Shown here piece after piece: positions 11,703 through 23,530 of a stretch of DNA of 64,000 nucleotides. A program made the position numbers and the translations under genes. The notes under the pieces were generated by a model. It had not been told where the DNA came from. It searched no databases and saw only the letters and a program-made list of their open reading frames with translations. Every line of letters begins with the position of its first letter. The first letter of the stretch is position 1. The DNA comes from Symbiodinium sp. CCMP2592 (Eukaryota; Sar; Dinophyceae; Suessiales; Symbiodiniaceae): NCBI GenBank assembly GCA_905221615.1, contig CAJNDT010005323.1, forward strand, positions 384,520-448,519. The letters run 5' to 3'.

Positions 11703-12783
11703 GTGCCTCGGCAGCCAGCGCTGCTCCGAAAGCTGCGGCCTCCTGGGCTCGAAAGCGGCGATACGCCTCCTGCAAGGCGTACGGCTTCTCTAGGGTCTTC
11801 CACAAGTTTGGCGGTTACAGGATTACTATAAGGGTTATACTACAGGGGTTCTTAGTAGGCTGCACTGAGGGGACTTAGAGTTGTCTATTTCTTTCTCTCT
11901 GTCTCACTCTCGCCCGGGCATGAGGGACCGTCAATCAAAGTCAAAATCTCACGGGCTTTAAGCTGTCTCTCTCTCTCTCTCTCCTTCTCTCTGTCTCTCC
12001 GCAGGTTTTGCGTTATCGAGTTTAGGGCTACTCGACGGTTTATGGTCCGACGGATTGCGCGCAGCGCTGAAGATGTAAACTTCCAAATCCTTCGACTCTG
12101 CTGCCTCGTTGCCTAAGGACTCGAATCTAATACAACCGCTTGAAAGGCTCGCTCTGCCGGCAATGGCCCATGACATCTGAGCCGGTGTGAACTGACGAAC
12201 GTCTTCATGACTTCCGTTCTCGCTACTACAATCAAAATAACTAACCAGTGGTTTTGGGGCTCCCTGGGCTCTTTAGCTCCTTTTTCAATAGGGATTATCA
12301 TCATCCCTGGCTCCTTAGCTCCTCCAATATCAAAGGTTAGATAATGTATCAACTCCATGTCCATAGGTATCATGGAAAGGAAAAGAGCAGAACTCAGGAA
12401 AGCCAAAACCCCTGAACCGTCATTGCGGCAGGCTCCGGGCTTTTTTTGCCCTAAACCCCAGCATACCCGAAGATGTTTCCGCCTCGCCCTCCACCACCGG
12501 CACCAGAAAGCTCGAAGGCGACAAACCCTGCCTTCGGTGTAGGGTTTGGGGTTTGGCACCGTTTCAGCATACGTTTGCCTCAGGCATAGGGCTTGAGTGC
12601 TTGCACGAGCAGGCCGAAAGGATGGGAGCCTTGTAACGGACATGCCCCAAGCCCATTGAGGGAAAGCCATGCTGCTGCTACCGCAAAAACCCAGCTTCTG
12701 CATCTTAGAGGCTCCGAGTGCAGTTCTAGGGCTCTGCCCCAGCTTGCACGTGCTTCGGCCTGTTCATGTGCGATGCTTGACGC

Positions 12784-12784
<1 letters not shown>
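11703..12784. other. Gene-poor stretch between telomere-like arrays
   Basis: Contains a short CT tract near 11,965-12,000. A minus-strand frame of 196 codons (12,113-12,703) is open but lacks coherent domains. No gene is supported. Confidence 0.4.
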
Positions 12785-12815
<31 letters not shown>

Positions 12816-12842
12816 CAAGCAAATAAGAAGAGAGAGAGAGCA
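12785..12842. repeat. (GA)n microsatellite
   Basis: Imperfect GAGA tract interrupted by AAGCAAATAAG. Confidence 0.9.
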
Positions 12843-13823
12843 ACGAAGACAAGAGCCAGCAAGCGAGGGAGTGAGGGATAGAGGTTTCCTGCCTTCGCTA
12901 TGCTCATCGTGATGTGCCAAAAGAGTTTGGGCGGTGTCTGCTACATTGTTCGGTCGCGAAGAAAACACTGAAAATTGTGGATTTTTGGTGCTCTAAGAAT
13001 TTAGGGATTTCTCGAAGGCTTCAGATGTTTGGCAGCTTCGCGGGTCTGGGGCCACAGCTTCTGAGCTCAGGTTGTGCATCATTCATCGAATGCTCGCTTT
13101 GAGCAGCTCACTTCGTCGAAGACGCTCTCACCTCTCATCTCTGCCATGACCAGCATCTCCATCAGGATTATCATTGACACACTCTTTCGCTTGAAGCTGT
13201 GGTGGTGGCGATGGCGGCCTGTCGCCCGAGCATCCAGAGAGTGGTGCCAAGGTCCTGAAGCCAAACGGGCGGGTTCACTTTCAAATCTGCCGTCTACTAC
13301 CGACTGTGGAAGAAACTCACAAAGTAGAACAGCCTTGTGCACTGCACTGTAGTCCGAACTGCTGCACGAAGTGAGGGCCAGTTCTCGACTTGTGTTTGGG
13401 GTTGAGGCACAACGGCGTGGTGCCTAAAGGTTGGAGAACACTAGAAGAGCAATTTTTTGAATTTAGGCGCCGGGGAAAGGTCGTTTGATCAATCCCTGAT
13501 CAGCTCTGCTCTTGGGTGCGAAGTAGAGATTTCAACAAAAGAGGCTCTGAACCTGTGTAGCCACACGACGTGTCTCGTCAGGGAACTGCAGAAATGCCGA
13601 GAATTGAGTGGCGGACCCGACCTGCCAATCTCGTACCAAACTCCTAGAGTCCAAGATCTCACTCTCCCGATCATACCCTGCCAGGTAACCCAAAACAGCA
13701 ACCCTACGAGTACTCTACTACTAGTAATCACAGACAGCCCGCAGAACCGAGGAGCCGCCGCCGCGCCGCGGCGCCCCGTCGCTGCCCTCAGACTGGTCTC
13801 GGCTTCGCGAAGACCTCAGCGGC
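12843..13823. other. No gene seen
   Basis: Unique sequence. Short frames on both strands only. It forms the right half of the 2.1-kb segment bounded by oppositely oriented telomere-like arrays. Confidence 0.4.
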
Positions 13824-13859
13824 TTAGGGTTTAGGGTTTAGGGTTTAGGGTTTAGGGTC
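13824..13859. repeat. Interstitial telomere-like array, TTTAGGG strand
   Basis: Four perfect TTTAGGG units preceded by CTTAGGG. The orientation is that of a right chromosome end, opposite to the array at 11.65 kb. The edges are sharp: GC-rich unique sequence on the left and GTCAGAG on the right. Confidence 0.92.
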
Positions 13860-15496
13860 AGAGATCGGGCGCTCTCAGGCGAAGGGCGAGGGGTTTAGTT
13901 TTGGGGGCTTGGGTGGAGGTGGGGTTCCTATGTTTGAGTTGGATCCGCTCTTTGCTTCTAAGAAAGGAGCCGAGGTTCTTACTTGGGCCGTCGGGCACAT
14001 ATACTGCAGCAGTAACAGGATGGATTACCAAGCGGGATGTTCAGGTACCTGCAGGCAGGGCTCAGAGCTTCCGTCACATACCATGTAAGTAGGCAAAACG
14101 GCTCAGAACCCTCCTCCACTCCTTCTAATGGCAGTAAGGGTTTTGGGATCCGCCTTTGCGGAAACATGTGTCTTTCTGCGGCTCGCCAGCTAGGACATGC
14201 CGGATTTCAAGGCCAGAAGACAGACACAGCGATAGAAACTCGACAGCCTGCCGATGTCAAAAACTGGAATAGCAAAAACCACTCATACTCACTTAGCAGT
14301 GCACACCCTGGAGCATCTGTGCATAAAAGCTGTCAAGCAGCCAAATGGACTGCTAGAAGCTCCACCACATGCATGTCTTGAGATTCAGGGTTTGGGATTC
14401 CTAGTTTGTGGAGGCCTTCTGGAGAGTCGATCTTTGTTTTTTTGGTGAGGTTCAAGCGCATTCTTGGATTACTGTCAGCACGCTCACGGAGGGGTGGCAC
14501 GTGCAACTCCGGTGCGTACCCAGGAAACCTGACCCTGTGCCGTGTAGCCGGGCGGCGCTGTCTTCGGAGAAGAAAATCTGGGAGCACCATGCTCGTCGCA
14601 TTCTAGCTAGCCCGCTAACAGCAGATTCACACAGCATCCTCGACTGCTGAGTCACAACAAGCTGGCTTGCAAGACTGCTTACGACGCGTCACGACCCAAA
14701 GCTGCAGCCCCTGCAGCGCTGCCGTCACGGCGCAGCTGCACTTCGGCCTAGCACGGAGTGCAATGTGGGGAGCACGATGGAACCTGGTTCTTCAACCCAG
14801 AGCGTGGTCATGCAGCAGCACATGCGACAGTTTTAAGGCTATTGTTAGGCCACTGGTCTCTGAGGTTCCGTTAGAACGGCATGGCAAGGACCGAAGGTCG
14901 TGTGAACCTCAAGCCCGGGCCTCGCTCCAGCGGCCGGTCTTGTCCAGAAGCTCGCGGTACCTTTGGACGTTTCAGAGCTCGATTCCTTCAGACCGATTCT
15001 GTTCCGCGCAGCTGCCCGGAAGTACGTATCGAAATGCTTTCTCCAGCTGTTCCGGCCGCACGTTCTGCACTGCCGTTGCTGAGTTGCTGATGCTAGCTGT
15101 CTATCTCGCTCAGACCGCCGAACACCAGTCTTGAATCCGACACAAAAACCGCAGCGAAGCCGCACATTTGTTTAAGCCGCACAAACCCCACAAAAACCTT
15201 GCTTCGTACGAGAAATGCATGGCAACATGCAGATTCTAGAATTCCGCAAGCACATCCTTGAGGAAGCCTAATTGAATAGAGGCGCAGCTCACCGCTGGCA
15301 TCTGCTGGATCCCGTTCTTCGGAGCCTCTCGTTTCGGTTTCTTGATGCAGGGACGCAGGTGTGCGGCACTTACACGAGCACTAGCCCAGGAGTAAAGGGC
15401 CCAGAGCTTCGGGTCAAGGAACTGGACTCTCGTGACCTTTTAGGACATGAGGCTTGGTTTTGTGTGTTTGCGCTTCCTGGGTCGCGGGATGTGCAT
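13860..15496. other. No gene seen
   Basis: Unique sequence with scattered frames of 60-155 codons on both strands. The 155-codon plus-strand frame at 14,667-15,134 is Ser/Cys-rich and not convincing. Confidence 0.4.
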
Positions 15497-15537
15497 CTCT
15501 CTCTCTCTCTCTCTCGCTCTCTCTGTCTCTCTCTCGC
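15497..15537. repeat. (CT)n microsatellite
   Basis: CTCTCT tract with single CGCT and TGTCT interruptions. Confidence 0.9.
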
Positions 15538-17230
15538 TGCTGTGCCATGGTTCAAGGCTTCCTTCGGTGTCGTTGGGGTATCACGCCCTGAAGCTGCAGA
15601 GCCCACCTGCAGGAGGGCATGAGCAAAATATGACTGGTGGAGAGTTTGCAGAAAGCGTCTTCACAGCCTACTGTGAGCTCAGTCCTGCGCTCAGGAAACA
15701 CATCTTTTGGGGGCCACGGGTTCTGTCATTCACTCTGCTTTGAGTTTTGCAGCCACGCAACCTCGTGCAGGACTACGGAACTGATCTTTCGAGGCGTGTT
15801 TTCTTGTACCGGGTCGAAGGTCCAGTTCTTGGCTTCATGTGTTTGATTTCTGGATTGTTCAGCTTAGGTCTTGATGTATAACAACCACGACGAGTAATCC
15901 TGGCAACTTAAACTCAAACACTTTCAGGCCTGCAATCAGCGGCTCCAACACCTTCCCACGGCTTTCGGTTCGGGGTGGCACAAGAGCCTGGTAGTGAGCT
16001 CATGGCACCCCCATGGTTTGGAAAGCCAGCCGCCGCCGGATGTGGAGGCCTACGACCCTCATGGACTGGTCGGGAGGTGTGGTCTCACTGGTCATCTGGT
16101 TACCAGGCCAGAGCTTCTCCCTCAACTCCAAGCTCTCAGACTTCTGCGATGAGCCCGGCGCAACATGGAATCGAGTCTCACCTCCATAGCTTCGTGGTAT
16201 CGAAGCCTCCGCTGCAGTAGGACCTAAGATCTCCCACGAGGAGCCCGAACGAAGAGCCCCGTCCCCACCGCTTGAATCTACAATGCAGGATCTCTTCTCC
16301 GGCCAAGACGCCGTCCAACCCGGATGGATCCATATCATCAAACCCTAAACCCGACAAGCTTATGTGCTGTTAATGTCTCTTATCCTCAGGCGAAAGCCAG
16401 AACGATCGAAACATTGCAGACTTCAACATGTCGAAGCCCTACTCCAATCTCCCAAGTCGCCGCGAGATTGTGCCTCGCCTCTTCCAACATTGGAAGTGCC
16501 TGGCTCGGCAAAGTCCCTGTAGGATTCTAACACAAAGGACCCAAGCGTTTCTAACCTGTCGGGTTTTGCTTGAAGTTTTCAACCGTCATGCTTACGCTGA
16601 GAACAATTCAAGGGGCAGGGATTCTCTCTTTCTCCCTTTTTCGCTCCTTCCTCGGGGTACGGGTGGGTTGGAAAGGGAAACTCTTTTAATCATGATAAAA
16701 ACTAGAAGACACTTGGCCCGAAAGCATCATTAGCGAAGAGTTTAGCGCTACGTTATAGAATCCAGCGCATAGAATTATAGAGTCATAGCGCGAAGTGCAT
16801 CTAATTATGAAGTATATGGCAATGCCGAGATCGATATTCTTGAAACTATGAACTTGACTCTACATGTTTTACTCTGCGTTCCTCAGTCGATGTTGTCAAA
16901 GCTGTCGAAGCAGTGTATAAACTTAAGTTAAGTATATGAAGTCAACTGCATACGGCGAAGTGCATAGAGTCAGGTGCATAAGTCAGGTGAATAAGTATCT
17001 AGAGTCATGGTGTCAAGTTGTTTCAGTGCAGCCAGGTCCGGTGGTCGGTGATCGTATTATAGTGCTGCGGTACGATCGAGGCAGGTAAAGAAGAGTCCTC
17101 AGTATGGTAAGATGCTGCAACATGTTCATCCCTTCGAGCAAAGCATGCGGGTCATGCATGTGCAATGAGAAAGCCTCTGCAATCGACGTAGAGATTCCGA
17201 GCCTGAATAAGTCATCGAGCAGGCACCGGC
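15538..17230. other. Gene-poor stretch with a GTCATAG-type motif
   Basis: No supported gene. Between about 16,735 and 17,005 the motif GCATAGAGTCA / TATAGAGTCATAG recurs irregularly. It resembles the AGAGTCATAG minisatellite at 19.1-19.26 kb, so the two may be diverged members of one family. Confidence 0.4.
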
Positions 17231-17249
17231 GACGCCTCATTGCAATACA

Positions 17250-17530
17250 CACTGACTCACGCAGGCAGGACCAACGGCGGCGATTCCCCATGAAGCGTCC
17301 TGCTCGGCAATGCGCCGCGATAGAGCTTCCAACAACTCCGCTTTGGAAAACTTGCGCCCGGCTGACTTCTGCTGCGCATCCGCCAGCGACAGCGAGCCCA
17401 CACGGCTGATCGCAAGTCCGCTTCCCGAGCTCGTCGCGGAGCCAGGCTTCGCCGTGCTCGGCACAGCCCTCTCGCAGCTCCTGCAGCTTTTGCTCCGACG
17501 CAGCAACAGCATCGACCTGACAGCAAAGAC
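17250..17530 (-). pseudogene. Diverged exon repeat, copy 1
   Basis: The minus strand encodes, in two frames, EHGEAWLRDELGKRT and then RKFSKAELLEALSRRIAEQD. A second, more decayed copy at 17.64-17.83 kb preserves the same order (GEHGETWLRAELRELTTRQL, then WRTLSKLELV). Comparing the copies suggests an ancestral peptide with an AEHGEAWLRDEL helix, a short linker and a K-LSKAELLEAL helix. That spacing is loosely like a SAP-type helix-extension-helix, but this is only a resemblance. The frame change here and a stop in copy 2 suggest both are relics, unless an intron lies between the halves. Confidence 0.4.
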
Positions 17531-17634
17531 TTCACGTGAAAGCACGAAGCATCTAACCTGGCCACGACACTGACGCCTCACTATATTACAAATTGACACA
17601 GACAATGATCAACGACATCGATTCCCCATGAAGC

Positions 17635-17832
17635 CGCCTCCTCGACAATGCACTATGATAGAGCTTATACCAATTCCAGCTTGGACAGCGTGCGCCAGGA
17701 CGAGCGCTGCGGCACGCCTGCAGCGGCAGCAAGCCCACACAACTGCCTGGTAGTTAGTTCCCGAAGCTCCGCACGGAGCCAGGTTTCACCGTGCTCGCCA
17801 AACCCTCTCGCAGACCATTCAGCTGCTGTGGC
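17635..17832 (-). pseudogene. Diverged exon repeat, copy 2
   Basis: Tandem relative of copy 1, about 360 bp further on in the same orientation. The DNA is alignable along roughly 190 bp, from a shared CATGAAGC on the plus strand to the CTCGCAGA/CTCGCAGC end. In-frame stops interrupt the second helix. It runs directly into the ACT triplet array. Confidence 0.4.
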
Positions 17833-17846
17833 GGCAACGCCATGGT

Positions 17847-17870
17847 ACTATGTACTCCTACTACTACTAT

Positions 17871-17932
<62 letters not shown>

Positions 17933-18057
17933 TTACTATTACTACCATCTACTAATACTACTATTACTACTATTACTACTATTACTACTCTTACTACTAT
18001 TACACTATTACTACTATATTACTACTATATTACTACTATTACTACTATTACTACTAC
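17847..18057. repeat. Long ACT/ATT triplet microsatellite
   Basis: About 210 bp of ACT triplets with interspersed ATT, the purest part at 17,860-17,935. Poly-Leu and poly-Tyr frames over it are artefacts. Confidence 0.95.
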
Positions 18058-18069
18058 ACCTTCATGCGC

Positions 18070-18940
18070 AGCAAAAGTGTTAACTTTACCTCGCGTTCGA
18101 ACACTCGACAACGCCAATCTCTGTGAAGGGTTGCAAATTTCACCTCAATGCACATCAAAAGTAATAACTTTACCTCGCGTTCGTGCGTTCGACCACGCCA
18201 ATCAATCCCTGTGAAGGGTTGCAAAATTCATCTCAATGCACATCAAAAGTAGCAACTTTACCTAGCGTTCGTGCATTCGACCATGCCAATCCCTGTGAAG
18301 GGTTGCAAAATGCCAATCCCTGTGAAGCGTTGCAAATTGCACCTCAATGCACCTAAAAGCGCTTCAAAGTAGCAACTTTACCTCGCGTTCGTGCACTCGA
18401 TCATGCCAATCCCTGTGAAGGGTTGCAAGTTCGTGCACTCGACCACGCCAATCCCTGTGAAGGGTTGCAAATTGCGCCTCGAAGCGCATCAAAAGTAGTA
18501 ACTTTACCTCGCGTTTGGGCGCTCGACCAAGCCAATCCCTGGGAAGGGTTGCGCGGGCACCGCAAAATGTGTAACTTTACCTAGCGTTTGGGCGCTCGAG
18601 GTGGCCAATCCCTGTGAAGGGTTCACCCGCGCGCCTATTAATTTAAAGAATGTGTAACTTTACCTAGCGTTTGGGCGCTCGAGGTGGCCAATCCCTGTGA
18701 AGGGTTCACCCGCGCGCCTATTAATTTAAAAAATGTGTAACTTTACCTAGCGTTTGGGCGCTCGCCCATGCCAATCCCTGGGAAGGGTTGCGCGGGCACC
18801 GCAAAATGTGTAACTTTACCTAGCGTTTGGGCGCTCGAGGTGGCCAATCCCTGTGAAGGGTTCACCTTCGCGCCTAAAATGTGTAACTTTACCTAGCGTT
18901 TGGGCGCTCGAGGTGGCCAATCCCTGTGAAGGGTTGCATT
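18070..18940. repeat. Hairpin-bearing tandem satellite, 12 units
   Basis: The core CCAATCCCTGTGAAGGGTTG recurs 12 times (about 18,115 to 18,935), paired with AACTTTACCTMGCGTT and GCGCTCGA or GTGCACTCGA blocks. The unit is typically 73-90 bp. Two successive units near 18,571, 18,654 and 18,737 are exactly 83 bp apart and nearly identical, including an ATTAATTTAAA linker. CAA-t-CCCT and AGGGTTG can pair around a GTGA loop, so each unit can form a small hairpin. Older, more diverged units lie at the left edge and homogenised units on the right, typical of unequal exchange. Confidence 0.9.
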
Positions 18941-18984
18941 CCCGATGGACGGGCACCCCTGGCTTTAGAAGAGAGATTAGATAC

Positions 18985-19262
18985 CGAGATGTAGAGAGTA
19001 TGTAGAGAGGTAGAGAGTAAGTCAGAGAGTAAGTCAGAGAGTAAGTCAGAGAGTAAGTCACAGAGTAAGTCAAGAGTAAGTCACAGAGTAAGTCACAGAG
19101 TAAGTCACAGAGTCATAGAGAGTCAAGGGAGTAAGCCACAGAGTTCTCAAGTTCATAGAGTCATAGAGTCATAGAGTAGTCAAGAGTAGTCAAGTTCGGT
19201 CTTAGAGTCATAGAGTCATAGAGTCATAGGGTCATAGAGTCGTAGACTCAAGTGTCAAGTCA
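18985..19262. repeat. AGAGTAAGTC / AGAGTCATAG minisatellite
   Basis: About ten AGAGTAAGTC-type units (roughly 11-13 bp) change at about 19,105 into GAGTCATAGA units of 9-10 bp. It abuts the 18-kb satellite. Confidence 0.9.
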
Positions 19263-22200
19263 TAAGGTCATGTGCTCGATTCTATGTTTGTCATCTATGT
19301 ACTTGTCTACCCGGCTCCGCACGGAAGAACCCTTCGCGACGCTTTCGGGAAAAACTCAAAGCCCGCAGGGAGCCAGATGAAAATTGAAAAGGATCAAGAA
19401 GAAATTATGTCCCACTCAAGATTTCAACAAGAAGCTCCTCACGTCCTACTATTTACCGCTACTGCATCTTGGGGTGCCGCGTCCTATTTTTGTACATAGG
19501 ATACGTCTGCTGCTGTAGCGCGGTGCATAGCCTTCGCCGACGTCCTATTATTTACAGAGGATTCGCCTGCCATGCAGCCAGAATTCATTGCAAATAATAC
19601 TAATGACACGGAACACTTTCTGCTCTCGGACTCTCGACAACCTTGTATCACAGCAGTACTTGAGAGGAGTTATTTCGCAAGCCACGACAAAGAAGGGTAG
19701 GTCGCCTTCGCCCGAAACGCGCCAGCACTTGGCGAAAAGTGCTCTCGTGCTGTTCTTCGAGCCGCCAGTACATGGTGGAAAACGATTTTCGTCGTGCTCC
19801 CAACTGTGTCTGAATCCCGCCAGTATTCGGGGGAAGGCAGTCGAGGCGTGGTTTGAATGCACAAGATCATGTGGGGAAAAACATCTTGGCAGTGTCCTGG
19901 TGGTCTCGTGCAGGTCTTTCGGGATCTCTTTTGATGGTCTCTTGGCGGTCTGCTGGTCCTGCTCGGTCGTCCTGGTATGTCCTGGTATGTCCTGGTCGGT
20001 GGTCGTTCTTCGTAGGTGGTAACATGCCGTAAACTTGAAAAAACACAAATGGCAACCAGTTGCGACCTGTGTTTTCACAAGCAATCCAAGGGTCATAGGG
20101 GCATGCTTCTTGTGGTCTTTCACTGTTTGGAGATCTCGGCTGGTAAAAATGTAGCACACCCTGATCAAGCTCAAAGTAATAACAATAGCGCTTTCGTCAC
20201 CCATCTGTAGTAATAGTAACAGTAAAGATAGTAAGCACCAAAACATAGCAATACGTACTCTCTTCCGACTCGTTCACGGCCTTTACATCACGATAGGGCT
20301 TTGAGACGCATAGCTGTTCGGACCTTCCTTTGCAGGGCGGTTCTCTTGAAATCGGCCGTGCTGTATCCTAGATTCCAACACTTTCGCGATAGCGTGAAAT
20401 TGCAACAGTTTCCACTCGGTTCTCTTCATGTCCTATAAGTTAAACCGTGCCGAAACAAGTTCTCGCACTTCCAAGCTCCTAAAAGCACCAGGCCCCAGGC
20501 ACCCGTGCCCAATTAGATGCATGGCAAACGCAAGAAGGCTTCAAGAAGGCTACGCTGCAGGTAACCTACTGCCATTGAGCACACGAGTGTGCAGGCCTTA
20601 TGTTTGCAAGCAAGAGCCTCTGCACACGGACCACGATAGTGAGGTGGGACTCGTCAAGCTCAAGAAACAGTGCCACATCCGAGAATCAAACCGTGCGATT
20701 GTTACAATCTCATGCGGTTCCTTCTCGAGAAGCCTCCGTCGCCAACAGACCTTCGACTTCCTAGCATGAGGAGCACCCATAAAGATCCGGCCTGCAGGAC
20801 TTCCCGGAAACCTCGGCAACATGAATGCAAGGCAGGCCCGCGAGACCTTTCAGGCTGAGCCCAAGTAGTGACACTAGCTGTTCCAAGCCTTTTCTGCATC
20901 GGACCTTCGCTGCCGCCCGCTAACCGGGCACAATTATTCAAACTGATCTCATTCTAAAGTGGCTTCAATTTTGGGAATTTCAGGCTTGTCAATGCCTAGG
21001 TCTCGAGTTTGGGCTTTGGGATGAACACTTCCAACACCTGCATCAGCTACAACGTGATCACTGCAATCATCGAGACTACCCGAACCGAACATCGACAACA
21101 ATACGATCGGGAAAGATTGCTGAGACGTACTGCGAAATCAAGGGGAGGAGCGGTTCCTCATGCAGCCAGGACTCTGTGTTCTGCTTCCTGCAGTTGCATG
21201 CGAGAGGGTCGTGCGTCATGCAGGGTGGTTCAGGATTGAGGTGTTGAGAGTCGTCGCTGTTCGCAAGCGATGTTATGTCAGAGAAGTGGAGTCGCCTCGC
21301 TGGCAAACGGCTTTTAAGGCCAAAGAGCGAAGTTGCTCATCCTTCAAATCTGGTGTGTGATTGCTCGCCTACCTGGAACGCCTCAAGTCTCCTGAGTCTT
21401 TTGCCCTGTTCACTGCTGATCTCTGCCCTCACAAGGGCCTGCATAGCACCGCGCTCGTAGAGAAGCGCGCCTTCATATCTGGTTAGCAGGGAAATGTGTG
21501 GCACTGCCATGCTCTTGACATTACACTGTCAAGTCTACAAGTAGCATTCCTTAACAGCCCAAGAGTTTGAACTCTAACGGGCAACGGCACGAGGAAGGGC
21601 GAGTTGCCAACGAATGCAGTCATCAGCCGAAGCAAACAAGCCTGTGCGGATTTCCCGGGTCCCGGACCGAGATCAAGATGTGCTGCCGGCTCGCCAGGCA
21701 CCAGGCTCAGGGCACTGCGGAAGCCTCAGACTGTGATTGACCTCATGATCATTTCTTGGTGCTAGACGGCTCTACTACATATCTAAGGCTACATCTGGGC
21801 TCAGCCAACACCCTGTCAGAACGACGAACCTCGAACCTCCGACGAGGAAGGCTTGATGCTCCAATCCATCTCCGGCACAAAAATGAGACACACCCCAGGC
21901 TCTGCCCAAGCAGCCCCTGACGGTCCAAACCAAGCCCTTGGATCCTTGAACACCCCTGGGCTCTAGCAGAAGCCGTCAACTCCCCCAAGACCCCCAATGC
22001 CTGAGAACCCTGCACTCCGCTTCCGAGCTGCTGCTTTCAGCCTCCGATGCCCGGGCCCGTGCCAGAAGGGCCTGGCCCAGCTGAACCCAAGCGGCGGACC
22101 TGAGATCAAAGGCTGATGAACAGACACAAACCAGGAGTTGTTTTGCCGCTTTTACCCTGCGTCTCTTAAAAGCAGCTTTTTGACAAATGCAGCTGTAGGG

Positions 22201-23300
22201 TCTTCTCATCCTCTCAAATTCAATGCACGGCCCCCCTCCCACCCACGGTTCAATCCTCCTCTTGTTTGGTTTTGGAGGATGAACAAGTACAGTTTACCAC
22301 AGCGTTGTCGAAGTGACGGCTTCCAAACTTCAAAACAGATGCTCACGCAAGACATGCAAAACTCTCACAACATCCCAATCCGACTGCCCAGGGTCTTCTG
22401 TGGATTCTTTGCCACTGCCGCCCGATAGCCTCGAGAAGCATTGGCATGATGTGCTCAGACGCATGCTTGCTACTCCGGAACGGCCGCTTCTGCATGGGAA
22501 GGAAGACCCTCAACCGAGAACCCCCAACGCGTTCCGGCCTGCCCTACCTTCTCTGCTGGTACTTGCAGACAAGGCGAAGAGTGCTGAGGGGACTCAGAAA
22601 CAACATCCAAGAGTCCTTCAGGATGTGTGGTTTGACAATGCATGATCTCCCCAATGTTAGACCAGCGCGCCCCCCACCAAGCACTGCGTGGCTTGTTCCA
22701 GCCAAACGCAGCTTGGCCACGGAACTCCTCGCTATCTGGCTCGTCTGGAAGGCCTGGGCCTCTCACCTTGGTGTCTCGAGTCTGGGGTGCCGCGGCAAAC
22801 ACGTACTACAGGTACTGCTTTTCGTTAGACTTGCAGGGCGGCTTTGGCCGTGTGCTGTGTGATGCAGCAGTATGGCACATGGCGACAAGCCGTGCAACTG
22901 AAATGAGTATATGGCCTTGAGAAAATGCCATCACAATCGACAAGACACTTCTTGACACTGGCATGCATGCACGCCCGTATGTTATTAAGCAAATAAGTAA
23001 GCGGTTACGTGGGGAAGCCAGGGAGCAAGCAAGCAGGCCGGCCAGCAAGGAAGTGAGAATGCAGCTATGTATGCCTACATGTCTATGTGTGTGTGACAAC
23101 CTGTCAAGGCTTGCAAAACTGCATAAACATGGAAGTTGCCATACATTAAATGTATGGCAGGGCTTCGGGGGTCGGACCGACACCAGCAGACTACGACGAA
23201 AACCTCTATAGTAGAAATACAAAAAAACAATCGCATCATAACCACCTAAGCAACGAGAACAGCAACAATGCAAACAGCGGAGCAGTTGACAGCACAGAGA
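19263..23300. other. Gene-poor stretch
   Basis: Four kilobases with no supported gene. A 232-codon minus-strand frame (19,548-20,246) is open, but its composition is irregular, and I judge it chance. A small CCTGGTATGT direct repeat lies near 19,970. No satellite or mobile element was recognised. Confidence 0.4.
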
Positions 23301-23304
23301 AAAA

Positions 23305-23373
23305 TGACAGAGAGAGAGAGAGAGAGCAGAGAGAAGAGAGAAGAGAGAGAAGAGAGAGACGAAAAAAAAAGAG

Positions 23374-23439
<66 letters not shown>

Positions 23440-23440
23440 A

Positions 23441-23493
<53 letters not shown>

Positions 23494-23530
23494 GAGAAAA
23501 AGAGCGAGAGAGAGAGAGATAGATGGATGG
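23305..23530. repeat. GA, CAGA and GGAT simple-repeat block
   Basis: (GA)n at about 23,310-23,404, then (CAGA)n to about 23,490 with a few CAAA units, GA again, and a short GGAT run ending at about 23,537. Confidence 0.95.

Noticed and set aside
12113-12703. 196-codon minus-strand frame
   Set aside because: No coherent helices or motifs; passes through low-information sequence.
18070-18940. CRISPR-like array of hairpin repeats
   Set aside because: The repeats are parts of longer, mutually similar units; the spacers are not unique or uniform in length. No cas-like gene is present, and the sequence is eukaryotic.
19548-20246. 232-codon minus-strand frame
   Set aside because: Long but compositionally erratic, with no motif, no neighbouring exon candidates and a competing plus-strand frame.
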